A stretch of DNA of 64,000 nucleotides from Hedera helix (GCA_947179155.2 OX359266.1:18996598-19060597); one strand, 5' to 3'; positions 10,087 through 24,553 are shown, counted from the stretch's first letter. The notes: generated by a model not told the origin, from the sequence alone. Translations and numbers: made by a program.

Positions 10087-12333
10087 TTCACCCCTCCTTA
10101 TAAGAATTTTGTCCTCAAAATTATAGTATACTTATCTCTACTAATTTCAATCACGAGAACTAGGGTTCACCTCAACCATTAATCACGATCGAATTATCGA
10201 AAGATTAATTTATTTTTTTTTACTACTAGTTATCTACTACTTCTTTATCCAAGGATTGTCGTAGTCTTAAATCACATTACTCACTTAAGACCATACTTAT
10301 CAGTCTTATGAATTTCTAGCTCATTACATTCACCCATTTTTCTAAGAATTTCTTCCCTAAAATTACAGCATACTTACCCCCTTACACATTCGATGTCCAG
10401 AACATTGGAACATCTCTAAGTAGTCTTCACAGTTTATCAATAATTATGAAGGAGTTTGAATAACCAGGAAGTAAAATAATCCCTTTAAAATAATTTCATA
10501 GTCGACTGAAGGTCATAAAGACCATGAACATTTCTAGGCATTGTCAATAATTTAATCGAATACCTTATGAGTATTTAAGAATCATCAAGACTGTAAACAC
10601 TCGATTCGAGTACTTACCACTTAAGGAGATCAACCTTCCGTACTCTATGAATATCCATAACATTTAAATAGGGTACTTACCACCTAAGGAGATCTGCCTT
10701 ATGTACCCTATATATACGCATAATATTTACTCCCTATATTGAAACTTTGAATTATCAACATAACTCCCTAAGAAATACTTGAATTTCGTAAATATCTTTC
10801 CCCTTTTTTCTAGCCGAATCAATTAGCTTAAACTTACAACAATAGTTCGGATATTAACCGGAACTCTTTAAAAAAAAATAAAAAAATTTACAAGCACATC
10901 CGTGCAATAAATTTTTGAAGTTCATCCATTTTGCAACGATGTCTAGCAAACGCAAATGACATCGACCCATACTATTTCAAAAATATTTTATGACTCTATC
11001 ATATCACAGAACATACCACAGTAGGTTGACGATCCTATGATCACATCCACACTCGGTTACACTATGTTAATGACTTCATCGTTTTGTTGACTTCATGATA
11101 CCGCATCATCTGGATAGTGCGTTGAAGATTCCATCATCGCTATAACTTCATGATTTCGCATCGTCTTGACAGTACGTTGAAAATTTCGTCATTGTCATAC
11201 CCACACCACCTGGTGGGTTGACGCTTTAAAATAAAAATACATTTTGATATTTTCAAATCATCCCGGTCTAGCCAAAACAAGTATCATATACTCTCCATTA
11301 AATGTTTTAAAATATTTGAAAACCATTTTAGGTTTTCTTATATCAACACAAGTAATGATGGGTTGTCTCCACAACTTGGGTTACCATAATTTATTGATAA
11401 AACTAGAAAATTTTATTTGTCTTTTTAAAGGTACACAAGTGCGAGTTTGGCACGGTTTTAAGAATTGCAAGGTCTAGAACAGCTAGAAGATTTAGAATAT
11501 CCTAAAACCTCAAGCATCTCCAATTTTACTCTTCACCTTTTTTTAGCTTAATAACTATATCTAGTATAACTTAAATCTTTCTACTCAACTCTACCTACAA
11601 TTACTGTTCATCAAAATTATCACATATTCAGAGTTCAGGAACTTACCCCAAGAATACGAGTTTAAGAACTTGTCCTAGCAATACGTAATCCAAGAACAAA
11701 TCAAGGACTGTCCATATGCTAAGGGGCTCAGAAACATGTCATACAATTATAAGTCACGAACTTACCACAAGTATGAGTTTTATGAACGCGCACCAAAGCT
11801 TAACATTATCTAATTATCCAGTATACACCTGTGAAAAGAATCACCTTCCCACCATGTATATAACGAATAGCGCGGCAGAAGATTTCAATGATTATCATAA
11901 TAGGAAGCTAAGTGGTCGTAAAACCAAGCACAATCCTCTACCCATACAAAGAAATGTTCAACTCAACCACTAACATGAGTCCTCAATTGAAATTACCAAC
12001 ATCTAACTTTTCCTTAGCTAAATATGATTTCTCTCAATTTATATTTTAACATATATCACTCTTTACGAGTTCACTACTATTATCCCATACTATCTTCTTT
12101 TTATAACATTATGCTATATACACATCCTTTTAATCATTTAACGGGTCATCTGTTATTCCATTATTTTATTTTGATCATTTTGTGATCTTTTCTTGTGAAT
12201 TTTCTATATGTCATCTCTTATTACTTAAACTTCATCTGATTTTATTCCTTTGACATTTTTCTTATCTCATTCTACGGTTATAGCCTAATGTACTCTTACC
12301 TAAGGTTTATAACCTATCAACTCTGATACCAAC
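10087..12333 (-). mobile_element. EL internal region, coding-free
   Basis: At the left end, minus strand TATAAGGAGGGGTGAA (10102-10087) is the polypurine tract, preceded by a GAGGACAAAATTC motif seen at the ends of chromovirus-like internal regions. At the right end, minus strand TGGTATCAGAG (12331-12321) is an initiator-Met type primer site. In between there is no gag, protease, RT or integrase signature in any frame. The longest open frames (11244-11477, 11716-11973) have no recognisable motif and are judged chance. About 11000-11225 holds diverged tandem copies of a motif around CGCATC and GACAGTnCGTTGA. Confidence 0.7.
12321..12333 (-). other. EL primer-binding site (initiator-Met type)
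   Basis: The minus strand reads GTTGGTATCAGAG next to the LTR end (TTATA). TGGTATCAGAGC is complementary to the 3' end of plant initiator tRNA-Met. The same leader sequence, including AGGTTATAAACCTTAGG a few bases on, follows the family A LTR at 46403. Confidence 0.85.
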
Positions 12334-15300
12334 TATAACACCTCGAGAATCCCCGAACTGGCTACAAACGACCTCGTGCGTTAACGAGCAACCTTCTCCT
12401 TAATATTCACAACATTATACAATAATATGTTGCTAAAAACTCTATAAATTTAAACTTTTATAATATTCTTTTGAACTCTGTCTCAGAAGCGTAATCTTTA
12501 CATTTATCTTACAAACTCAGATCATTTATAGCATGACCTAGTCTATTACAATCATTGTGAGTATACAAACACTCACACTTCAACAATAAACATTTAATAT
12601 ACTTACAACCTTCTCTAATCTAATCAAGTTCACAAGTATTAACACTAGCTTTAATATACAACTGCCTCAAGGCCCTAACTCAAGAATAATACCAATTTGT
12701 AATTATTCTGACATGTTACATCAAAAGATTTAAACCGTTATAACAATAAGGTTTTATAGCAATTATAACTTCAATCATTTCCTTTACGTTTATCAGGATC
12801 TTCAAATTCCTCCCACTTTGCTGAAAAATGTTTAATTATAGCAAGAGTGAGCACGACGGCTCAGCAAGTCTAACAGTTATCACATAACGCGTAGCTCACA
12901 TTTAAGTCATAGTTCATGCTTCCTGCTTCACATTTAATATATGAATCATGCTGCTCATGCTATGCATTTATCCAATTATTTCATGCATACAATGAATATC
13001 AATATTTTTAAATTACACAAATCATATAACATGGTTCAACTCATAGCATCAAGTATATATCAGTTATTCACATCATATGACTATACAAAGGCATATTTAA
13101 AATCAATTAGCACATACAATAAGTGCACACATAACAATTTATACATATAACAAGTTTATAACAACATCACATAGTAATGAAAAACTTGCCTGAAATACTT
13201 CATCGCTTATGCTTACACAATTCAATTTACCTCAATTGAAAGATCTAATATGAATATTTTTCAATTAGTAATGCATATAGGAATTTATTTATCATTCTTA
13301 AATAAATTGACTCAACAGCACATAGTTTTCTATTTACTAACTCATAAATTATAGGACAATATTATCACCCTTGGATAATATTTTAATTTCCCAATAGTAT
13401 TATTAATAATACCTCATTCAATTACAAATATTAAGTATTAAAGAACATCTTAATCGGTTACTAATATTATTAAGCCTTTAATAATATTTACCCAATTACC
13501 AATATTATTAAACATTTAATAATATTTCATCACTTGTTATTATCATTAAATATTTAATAATAATTTACTCCTTTAGTAATATTTAAAGACTTAAACAATT
13601 AAATGTAAATTATCTAATCACTTTATCATTTTCTTAATTTATTCACTTTATTTATTTAATATTAAATAAATAAATAAATAATTTAATTAACTTTACTTGT
13701 TATTTATTATTATATAAAAAATTATCTTTTAACCTTATTTTTCTTTAATTATTATTTAATATCATTTAAATAATAACTATTTAATTAATTATCCTCATTT
13801 TCCTAATTATTATGTAATATTCTTTAAATATTAATTAATTAATTAATCCTATTTATTATTTAATATTAATTTAAAAAAAATGATCATATTATTCACTTCA
13901 CGTCCCTTTAATTATTATTTACTATCCTTTAAATAATAATTAGATAATAAATCACCATTATTTATGATTTAATATTAATAAAATAATAAATAATTATTTT
14001 ATTAACTTCATATACTCCTGTACTTTATTTATTATTTAGCATTGAAATAATAAATAATTAATTTAATTCTTTTTAAATACTCTATTTATTATTTAATATT
14101 AGTTAAATAATAAATAATTATATTTATGTATTATTTAATTAAAATTTAATAATACATCATTATTTTATTCTATTATCCTTATTTTTCTTAAGTCCTTTGT
14201 ATTTATTAAAAATATTTAATTGACTTATTATTTTTATAACTCTTGGATATATATAGTATATTTCATTTTATAAACAAAATAATTTTATTTTATAAAAAAA
14301 ATAAATTTATTTTAATTTTCTAACTTCACATACTATTTTTAAATAGTTCATTTCTAGCCGGATATTGCACAAATTATCAAAAATTGAGTTGCTATCTGAA
14401 AATCCTAAAATTTACATGGGAGCTTCCTGACATCATATAATACTCCTAGTAAAAATATCATAAGGTTTAGAGTTGTACATTTGAAGTTATAGCAGTTATA
14501 CACTTTTAAAACTTAGAGAATCGCCGGGTCATAACTCACTTATCCGGGGTCAGATGGAGGTCATTTTTGGAAAGAGACTGATCTATGCCATATAATATCA
14601 TGTATAAAAAGACTGGAAATTTTAAAGTAAGCTATGTGGCCAAAACAGCTCTTGCAAAATTCTGGATAATAGCTTTTTGGGTATTTTTCGACAGAAACTG
14701 TTTTGCGAGAAAAATCACCATAAATAGCTCGTTTAATATTTTTCAGTCGTTCTACTTGAAAAATCTTCCTATCTTATAGTCTACCACCCAAAGTTGACAG
14801 ATCATGAATATGACTTATGGAATGTGAACAGTAAATTCGGGAACGGACTACTCAGATTTACATTTTTCGGTAAAGTCGGTTTCTAGCTTTTTATCAAACT
14901 TACCAACATAGATGCATATTAAAACTCATGTTAAACCCATTAAACCCTAGATATACTAGTCTAGCATGGATTTAAGCATCAAGAGCTTTGAAAATAGTTT
15001 TCTACCATAAAAATTACATAAAGCACAATAGAAGACACAAAGCTAGGATTTTAGATATTTTTATACCTCTTGGACTTAGTAGCTTGCTTTCTATGCTTTC
15101 CAAAGTAGAAGATTGAGCTAGAGGACATCAAATAACACACCAAGATTGACCGAGATCCCCTCTTTGCAACCCTCTTGGTTTCTTTTGCATTAACTCTCAA
15201 GAACACTAAGTGTTTTACTCCTTTCTCTTTGATAACTCTCAACTTCTTTCTCTTTCGCTCTCTATTTTATCTCTAGCTTCTTAGAACACAAGATGAACAA

Positions 15301-16558
15301 ATGAAATGAGATATTGAGAGAGAGAGAGAGAGAGTGAGTATGTGAAAGTGTATTAAGATTCACTAGTTGAAATGTATACTTACAACTTTTATATCTATAC
15401 ATTTATCATCAATTTTATCTTTACAAATCCTTATCTAAGCTTACATGGAGATTTCCTAGTAACTCATGAGCAATCAATTAAGCCACTTAGGAGATTACAT
15501 GGGGTACCTATAGCTCTATCCCCCAATTATCCACTCTTTTTGTTTTATTTTTAATTATAATTTGGTAGTAACATTGACCATGATTTGACTTTCACTTAAT
15601 GTGCCAAGTTAGGTCAATGTTTGGGCCACTAGTTAAATTTCATTTGGGCTCCAACCAATTAAATCATTGGGCTACCTAATTCTACTAACATGACTTGATA
15701 ATTAAAAACAAGTATTGGGCTAGTTAAATTAAATCACACAATTCACATAATATTGTCAACAAGTCCATTAATAATTTAATTACTTGGTTTATTTAATTAA
15801 ATAATTGGGTTAGTCCACTAGTAATTTATTTATTTACTTGGACTATTAATTAATTCACATAAAACTTAATACATTGGGCACATTTAGTAAACACTTTTAT
15901 TTAATCACGTAATTCAATTAGACTCGCTAGTTACAAAGTTAATTAAATTATTTATTAGTTTATTAACTTATCAACTTATTGATATTAAATTTCTTAGGTT
16001 AATCCATTAATTTAAATTCATAAAGTAATTGGACTCCCCTTAGTTTAATCGAACAAATAATCACTTAATGATTATTTATTTCCCACCAATTAACTAATGT
16101 ATGGTTAATTCTCTATATTTTCATTAGACACCTAATTAATTTAGGTTGGGCCAACTAATACCAACTACACAAATTTAGCCCTAGATATTTTTTTGGGCTC
16201 ATAATTTATTCCAAGTTGAATTACTAACTCAATTCATTTATGGCTCACAACAATTTACTCATTTGTACTATTCCATTCAATTTGTTTGGGCTCAATTATA
16301 TTAATTGAATGAGCTACTAGTTAGTCCATTTAAGTCATCCACACTTGGGCTCATTTATATGCCACTTTGGGCTACTAGTTTAATTCACTTTGAACCTAAT
16401 TCAATAACTTCTTTGGGTTAATTTTATAATCCAATTAAACTTGTTATTTTCCCTCATCGGGCTTGTCACATTATCATTTATCATGACATTTAAGTTAATT
16501 AGTTGAACTTATATAATTCTCTTTTGTCAAATAATTTATCGAGTTTTAAAGGTATTAT

Positions 16559-18092
16559 TGATAAGTGGGTGTTATACCTATGTATTGACTATCTTTTAGC
16601 TTAATAATTTATGAGTTCTTAAGTGTTTTATATTATTTTTTAAGGGTGTTATGTTAGCTTAATGTGTTTTGACTTTGTTTTGTAGGAATTGGAATAAAGG
16701 TTTGGTGGATCGGAATTTGGAGTTGTTGTGGTTTGCAATTTCAGCTTGCCAATTATACAATAGTCACTTCAAGCCTAATTTAAACCATGATTTCATTGGA
16801 ATTTGTCAAATCCTAAAACATGAAAGTTGTATATCTACTTCTCAGCTTTCCATAACATATTAGATCATCTCAATCGGAGTTCGTATGAGAAAGTTATGAC
16901 TGTTTGACCAGAGGACGTCGATGTAGAAAATGGGTCGGCACTAGAGGCGCTGATACTAGTACTATTCTAGAGTTGGCAGCGCTGGTTACAGTGTGTTAAG
17001 CGCCGGCAGCGCTCCAGACAGCGCTGGTTGACAGGCCAAACTTGGTTTTGATGCTTTTTTGATGGTTTTTGACTCCGAATTGGATTGGGTTTCCTTCTAA
17101 TGCTAAGGATTTGATATGTAACCTATAAATAGATGTTAAAATACATATTTTAAGTGAGTCTAACATAGAATTAGGAGAACTAACATAGATCTATCATAGT
17201 TAGTAATATAATTAGAAGAATGATTAATTGAAGATCTGAATAAGGATTCAACATGAAGGAGCAAGAATTGAAGGTAGAGATTAAAGAACGCGTTACAAGA
17301 ATAAGAATTTTTATCTCTTTTCTTCTTTAATTTTTGTAACTTTACAATGTGGATTAATGATTATTTTATGGAATTGATTTCTTCTTTAGTGATGGTCTAA
17401 ACTTTTATTTAGGATTTCAATGGAACCAATTACGGAGCTTTAATTGATTCATCTTATTTTTATTTAATTAATCTGTTTGGATTGTTTATTATATCTTCAA
17501 TTAATTTATAATTGTTTGATCAACAATTATCTGATTTCTTAGATGAAATTGGAAAATGAAGTTTAAGAATAGATCTGGGTATAATAACATATGAAATTGT
17601 TGATTCTTTTTAAAAGAATAGCATAATAGTGCATAGGATGAAAATATCTATGTGCCATATGTAATTTGGTTGACAGTTTGTTCTTAATGAGTCTAGTTCA
17701 AGTTTATATTACACGAATGGTAGCAAGGTAATTGGATTAGATCTTTTTATTAATTATTGAACAAAGTTAATAAATAGATAGGCATTCTCCGTTAACAATT
17801 CATGAGAATTAATTAATTGAAAATAGGGTGAAGAGATTATTGTGATCAATTGGGGAAGTTGTAATCCTAAGCTTTTAAGTATCTAATAATCAATTCTTGT
17901 TAATTAGCTTTCAACTTAATATTTTCACAATTGAAATTGGTGATCATTTAAATTAGATTTAAATTGATATTTGCGTGATAATTAGAATAGTTGTTATCCG
18001 TTTCCTGTGGGTTCAACATCCTCTTTACTTCTATATTACTTGATTGACCATGTATACTTGCGCGTATTTGTCATTATATAAATCAGAGAACA
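16559..18092 (+). mobile_element. Solo LTR of an Athila/Tat-like element, target duplication ATTAT
   Basis: The insert runs from TGATAAGTGGGTG to AGAGAACA and is flanked by ATTAT (16554-16558 and 18093-18097). The uninterrupted site is seen in the sister EL LTR at about 9838. The start aligns base for base with the E2 LTR over the GGTGTTATAC stretch, and the ends agree (GAACA), so it is a related family. A TATA box lies at 17124-17130. A CG-rich island with AGCGCTGG and GCAGCGCT words is at about 16910-17035. No internal region or second LTR remains, which is the mark of LTR-LTR recombination. Confidence 0.9.
17124..17130 (+). promoter_or_regulatory. TATA box of the solo LTR
   Basis: TATAAAT in the context ACCTATAAATAGATG, about 200 bases after the CG-rich island and before the polyT-rich 3' part of the LTR. 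The position fits the U3/R boundary. Confidence 0.6.
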
Positions 18093-18334
18093 ATTATATT
18101 ACCTTACCCTAAATAAACTTCTAAGTATACAAAATAATAAAATTCTAAGTTTTAAAATAAATAAAAAACCTATATTTACACACATTTAAATTATAACTCA
18201 AAGATTAGGGTAAAAACAATGTTTACTCATTTTTTACACCTTTTATTTCTCCAAATCTGATTTTTAAACTTCAACATTTATTTTATCATCTAAGATCTTA
18301 TTTAAAAGTCTTATCAAATATCTGGGATATTACA

Positions 18335-19273
18335 CTTAATCCCTTCACAGTATTACATATGTGAGAACCACAACTGGTATCTAATATTCAAATAGAACTT
18401 TAACTTACATAAAGATTTATTTTAATCATGAACAAACCTGAATATGTAGTAGAAGCTTCTCCAAGCTTCTTCTGCTTAGTTACTGCAAGATACTCTTTGT
18501 AGTTTCTCTTCCAATGACCTGGCATGTTGCAATGGAAGCAAGTTCCTTTGCTGTTAGGTTTAGCTTGCTTTGTATCCTTAGTTTTTGTCTTACCTTTAGC
18601 CTTCTTCTTTTCTTATTTTTAGAAGAACCCTTGGGTCTCTTCCACTTCTTAGAAGAATCATCTACCAATAACATTTGGTCCTTTTTGGATTATAAGTAAA
18701 CCTTTGCTGTTTTCAACTTGTTAACTAACTCAAGTAAACTGACGTCTAACTTATTCATATAAAAATTCACAAAAATTGTGAGAAGGTCTCTGGGAGTGAC
18801 TGCAAGATAAAATTTTGGCTTAACTCCCCATCCTTAACAAACTTAAGTTGTTCAATCAAATTGATCACCTTGTTGACATACGTCTCTACAGTAGTACCTT
18901 TAGTCATGCAAGATTAGAAGAGCTCTTTAGATACCTGATATCTAGTTGTCCTACTTTGCTCACCATACAAATCTCTAAGGTGTAGCAAAATAGTAGGTGC
19001 ATCTATTTTCTCATGTTGACACTGAAGCTCGTTATTCATGGATGCGAGCATGATGTATTGAGCCACAGATGCATCATCTTGCCACTTCTTGAAAGTAACA
19101 ATCTCTTCCTTAGAGGTTTCGTTTGCAACACTTGCAGGGACAGACGAATTTAGGATATATGAAAGTTTTTCAGCAGTGAGAACAATTCTTAAATTCCTTA
19201 ATCAGTCCGAATAATTTGGTCCGATCAATGTGTTAGCATCAAGAATGCTCCGCAGTGTAAGTGAATTAGACAT
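18335..19273 (-). pseudogene. Ty1/copia gag and start of protease, truncated by EL
   Basis: The minus strand starts MSNSLTLRSILDANTL at 19273 and continues with copia gag (UBN2-type) words: ASVAQYIMLASMN, LHLRDLYGEQSRT, then LLELVNQLK. A zinc knuckle near 18530 reads CFHCNMPGHWKRNY; the fourth ligand Cys is replaced by Tyr through a TGC to TAC change. A protease active-site stretch ILDTSCGSHIC follows at about 18370. EL then begins, with CTTAA (18335-18339) as the candidate target site. In-frame stops (for example in GPNYSD-stop-LRN) show it is dead. In an intact element gag builds the particle and the protease cleaves the polyprotein. Confidence 0.8.
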
Positions 19274-19954
19274 TTATAAAATTCTATATGTGAAAGTAAC
19301 AACATTTTAGCATACATTCATTTTATTAATTACCAAAATAAATTATGTGTTTATTTAAATTGGTATCTTCTACTATTTTTATCAAACTATATTACCCTTC
19401 TTATATAGTTTGGCAAATCTAATTAAAGAATTGCTAGGGAGATAACGATCTCATCAACATAAATACAGCCTTATGTGTGCACAAAAAATTATATTTATTA
19501 AATAGGTAGACAACTTTTTGTCAATTACATTAACATATAACTCCTTGTAGTTTTGTCTATTAGATTATTATAAGCAAGTGTATGAACATCCAAATCAAAA
19601 TTATGTAAGTTAAGTTCGACTTAGCATCCCATATAAGTGAAGGAAAAAATATCGTCATTGTGTGTGTATAATAAAACAGTATCGTTCAGTTCCTTATAAA
19701 CATCTAGTGTAAGAAAGCAAACATCTTAAATATTTCATACAAGCCTTGTATGTGCACAACAAACTCATATTAAATAGTTAATACTATATTGCTTTGTCAT
19801 GCTAGACATTTGATGTTTCAAATATCTTTAAACGTTACAACTTAATATATTTTTTTGAGGGGTTTGTTATTAATTGTCTCATCTTGTTTAGCACGCATGC
19901 ACATATATACATAAAATACGCATCATATTATTTTAACTTGCAAAGCATGTCTGA

Positions 19955-20029
<75 letters not shown>

Positions 20030-20979
20030 AGCATGTACATATAGAATACTATATTCAACTTAGATTGATTATGAACTTTATTCTAGTTTGGTTCACTCGA
20101 GACACCAAGTGAACCAATAAGTCAAACCTATGGTACAAGAATAAATACATTGAATATAACTATTACATTCAATAACTCAGGTTCCATTACAAATGAGTCT
20201 TCAAGCGCTCCTTTTTCTTCAGCTTTAATTCTTCAAATAATTCAATCTAATCTTATTATAATCTATTTTCATAAAACAAAAATGTCGATCAACAATCAAG
20301 GGGAAGTACATATGAGAGAGATAGAATTTACAATAGAAAAATCTAGAAAGACGAGGTGCACAGACCCCGTTTATTAAAACTCATTCATTCATACATCCAA
20401 CTAAAATAAATCCAATCACATTGGTCAATAGTCCATAATCAATCTCTTGTATTATCATACATATCATCATATGTATCAATATAAAATTTATCACACATAT
20501 CATCATATACATCATTCATCTCATGAATTAAAACCGTTACATATATATATTGATATCATTTAATGGGCAATTAAAGTTGCATGAAATCTAATTTCAAGTT
20601 TAAAATAAACTCTTTATTTTAATTATAAAATCATACAAAATAAACCCTTTATTTTAAAATTTTGAAAAATTGCACGAATAATCAAAAATAAAAAACTACT
20701 GACCAACGCCTTGATCCCCATATCTAGACCCTCGACGCTCAAAACAGAAGGCTGAGTGCCCCGGCTCCCAGATTTAGCGCCCCAACGCTAAGATCCAGAG
20801 CTAGTTTTCGCGATTTTTCTGTAAGTTGTGAATTGATCTATTTTTCATCCAAAAATTGATTTTTTTGTAATTATTTTCAAAACTCATAATTTTATACAAT
20901 AAATTATGCCCAATAAATCATTCTAAACACATACACATACATCTACGGAATTAAAACAATTAATAATTAGCATAAGTTT
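19274..20979 (-). other. Unassigned, between copia gag and primer site
   Basis: About 1.7 kb lies between the gag start and the primer site, far more than a normal copia leader. It holds a long (TA)n tract, a TTGGTTCACTCGAG block near 20090 and a GC-richer patch (20695-20815) with the words AGCGCCCCAACGCT and CTCGACGCTC. No coding signature is visible. An old insertion into the leader is likely, but its ends cannot be fixed. Confidence 0.35.
19961..20026. repeat. (TA)n microsatellite
   Basis: About 33 uninterrupted TA units. Confidence 0.95.
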
Positions 20980-20994
20980 GGCTCTGATATCACT
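20980..20994 (-). other. Copia primer-binding site
   Basis: The minus strand reads TGATATCAGAGCCAA, one base off the initiator-Met type primer site TGGTATCAGAGCC, directly next to CCAACA, a usual copia LTR end. Confidence 0.65.
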
Positions 20995-23020
<2,026 letters not shown>

Positions 23021-24528
23021 TGTTGGTTCGGTGTTATACGTGCAAAGTAATTGCTTCTTAACTTGTTTATTGTGAGTTCTTAGGCATTTCTATTTCAATT
23101 TTATGCATTTTTGTGTATTTGTTTCATGTTTACAGAGAAAGAAGCTTGCAAGGGAATTTTGGTGATTTGAGGACAAATGTGACGCAGTTGCATCATGAAG
23201 TTACGCACATGCGTCACAAGCAGCACCAATTCTAGTAAGGTCAGACGCAGCTGTGTGAGTTGTGAAGCAGCTGCGTCAGGAGATTCAACGCAGCTACGTG
23301 AGAAGTGACGCAACTGCATCACCTGTGGTTACAATTCCAGTAAGGTCAGACGCAGCTGTGTGAGTTGTGAAGCAGCTGCGTCAGGATAGCTCAATGCAGC
23401 TGCGTGAGAAGAGACACAGCTGCGTCACCGGCTGCTACAATTTAGAAAATTCAACGCAGCTGCGTGAGATGTGATGCAGCCATGTTAAAGGACGAGCGAG
23501 TGGTTCTCCCCACGTTGTTGAGCAGTTTCTAAGTCAGTTTTGATGGTCAGCTGAGTTGCTCAAGTGGGGGTAATAAAAAGAGGGGGCCAAAAAATAGTAG
23601 AAAAAAGGAGCATGGAAGAAACAAAGAGAAGAAAAAGAGTGATATGGAGAAGGAAAACAAACTGGAAGCTTGGTGTAGAGAAGAGCAACAAGGCATTATT
23701 AGTTTATCTCTCATCTTTGTACTTCACATATTGTCACTTGTTATGACTAGAACTATTTCATCTGTATTTAATCTAACTTTAAGTATGAACTAATTACTTT
23801 TGTTTAGGGTTTGCAATAAAATTATTTGTTTGACCTCAATTGAGTTATTACTTGTTAGTGTTGGATTCATGTGAAGGTTGCCTATCATAATAGTTTCAAT
23901 TGTTTTAATTACCTGGCCAGTGATTAATTTGGTTTTCATATGCAATCGAGATAGGAATATGAGAATAGACCGATGTATGATGGCATGTGATTATAGTTGT
24001 TAACATAATTTGTGATTGAGATAGAAATATACTTAATTGTCACGTGTAATTGGTAGAGAACCTGAGCTTATGATCTTTTTAAATTCAGCATTCATAGAAA
24101 TATAGATTGTTGGTTTAAATGGATGTTCCTCTCCAGTCTAGTCTAGGATAGGTAGGATTGGGGAAGATTTGCTGAATAATAATTGAAAGATGTTAATCCA
24201 GTTGATGAAGAGTTCTTAATTAGCAACTCATTGCGTGTATTTTAACTTAACAGTAATAATTAGGTTCAGTTGATGACATGTAGTGGAATTGTAAACCCTA
24301 AACGTTGTTTAACATAGAGATCATTAGTAATTCAATCTTTGATACTAATATCGGAAATTAACAAAATTTTCAAGTCAAAAGATTTAGTTAATGTTATTTC
24401 AATTATTAACTAGAAGTTCCACACTTTATTTGCAAATCCTCGTAGGAACGATACCTTGCTAGACTTGTACTACGATTAGACCACGTATACTTGCGTGGAG
24501 TATTTTCTAAAACGGAAAAAGGTGAACA
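23021..24528 (+). mobile_element. E2 5' LTR
   Basis: It starts TGTTGGTTCGGTGTTATACG and ends AAGGTGAACA, 6 bases before the primer site. The start aligns with the solo LTR at 16559. The left flank is ATAGT (23016-23020); the matching right flank is not available. The 5' third is dominated by TGACGC/GCGTCA words. A pyrimidine-poor stretch at 23567-23670 has short open frames without motifs. The 3' third (GATACCTTGC to CACGTATACTTGCG) is typical of Athila U5. Confidence 0.8.
23179..23485 (+). repeat. Array of TGACGCAGCTGCGTCA-like palindromes, with a 105-bp tandem duplication
   Basis: More than ten diverged half or full copies of the word lie in 300 bases. The segment from GTAAGGTCAGACG at 23235 recurs at 23340, so the period is 105 bases, with a third partial unit near 23450. 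TGACG is the core of plant TGA-type bZIP sites and CAGCTG is an E-box; both are present by sequence only. Reading frames across it (for example 23101-23322 minus) show Leu-rich repeats caused by the array and are not genes. Confidence 0.85.
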
Positions 24529-24534
24529 AGTTTT

Positions 24535-24553
24535 TGGCGCCGTTGTCGGGGAA
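24535..24553 (+). other. E2 primer-binding site (tRNA-Asp type)
   Basis: TGGCGCCGTTGTCGGGGAA has one mismatch to the complement of the tRNA-Asp(GUC) 3' end. Confidence 0.9.

Larger units (their letters stand above)
1..18334 (-). mobile_element. EL: large coding-free LTR element (LARD-like), continues left of the window
   Basis: Bases 1-470 and 8437-10086 align with stretches of 12334-18334 in the same orientation, so they are two LTRs around an internal region at 10087-12333. On the minus strand the LTR starts with TGTAATATCCCAG and ends with GAGGTGTTATA, followed by an initiator-Met type primer site. A polypurine stretch lies against the left LTR. The internal region is only about 2.2 kb and shows no gag or pol, so the element must have depended on a relative for movement. 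It sits inside a copia protease region at 18335. Its own left end is outside the window. Termini, primer type and LTR length (about 4.4 kb without the insert) resemble Tekay/del-like chromoviruses, but no coding domain is present to confirm this. Confidence 0.75.
12334..18334 (-). mobile_element. EL 5' LTR, interrupted
   Basis: LTR ends: TATAACACCTCGAG at 12334 and CTGGGATATTACA at 18334 (plus strand). Without the solo LTR at 16559-18092 and one target duplication it is about 4.46 kb. The first 2 kb are very AT-rich with TTAATAATATTTAAT-like repeats and hold no gene. Nine TGGGCY words lie in 15620-16375. A CT-rich block near 15170-15290 (minus strand GA-rich) and a TATA-like site near 15388 mark the likely promoter and 5' leader. 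No coding sequence is visible. Confidence 0.8.

Noticed and set aside
11244..11973. Two open frames in the EL interior as possible genes
   Set aside because: No recognisable motif, no partner in the related E1 insert, base use like the surrounding DNA.
18514..18699. Plus-strand frame with a hydrophobic stretch, as a small membrane protein
   Set aside because: Antisense to the Lys-rich region of copia gag; Lys codons read backwards give Phe and Leu.
23179..23485. CRISPR-like array
   Set aside because: Repeats are diverged palindromes with irregular spacing, inside a plant LTR. No cas genes, and a eukaryotic context.
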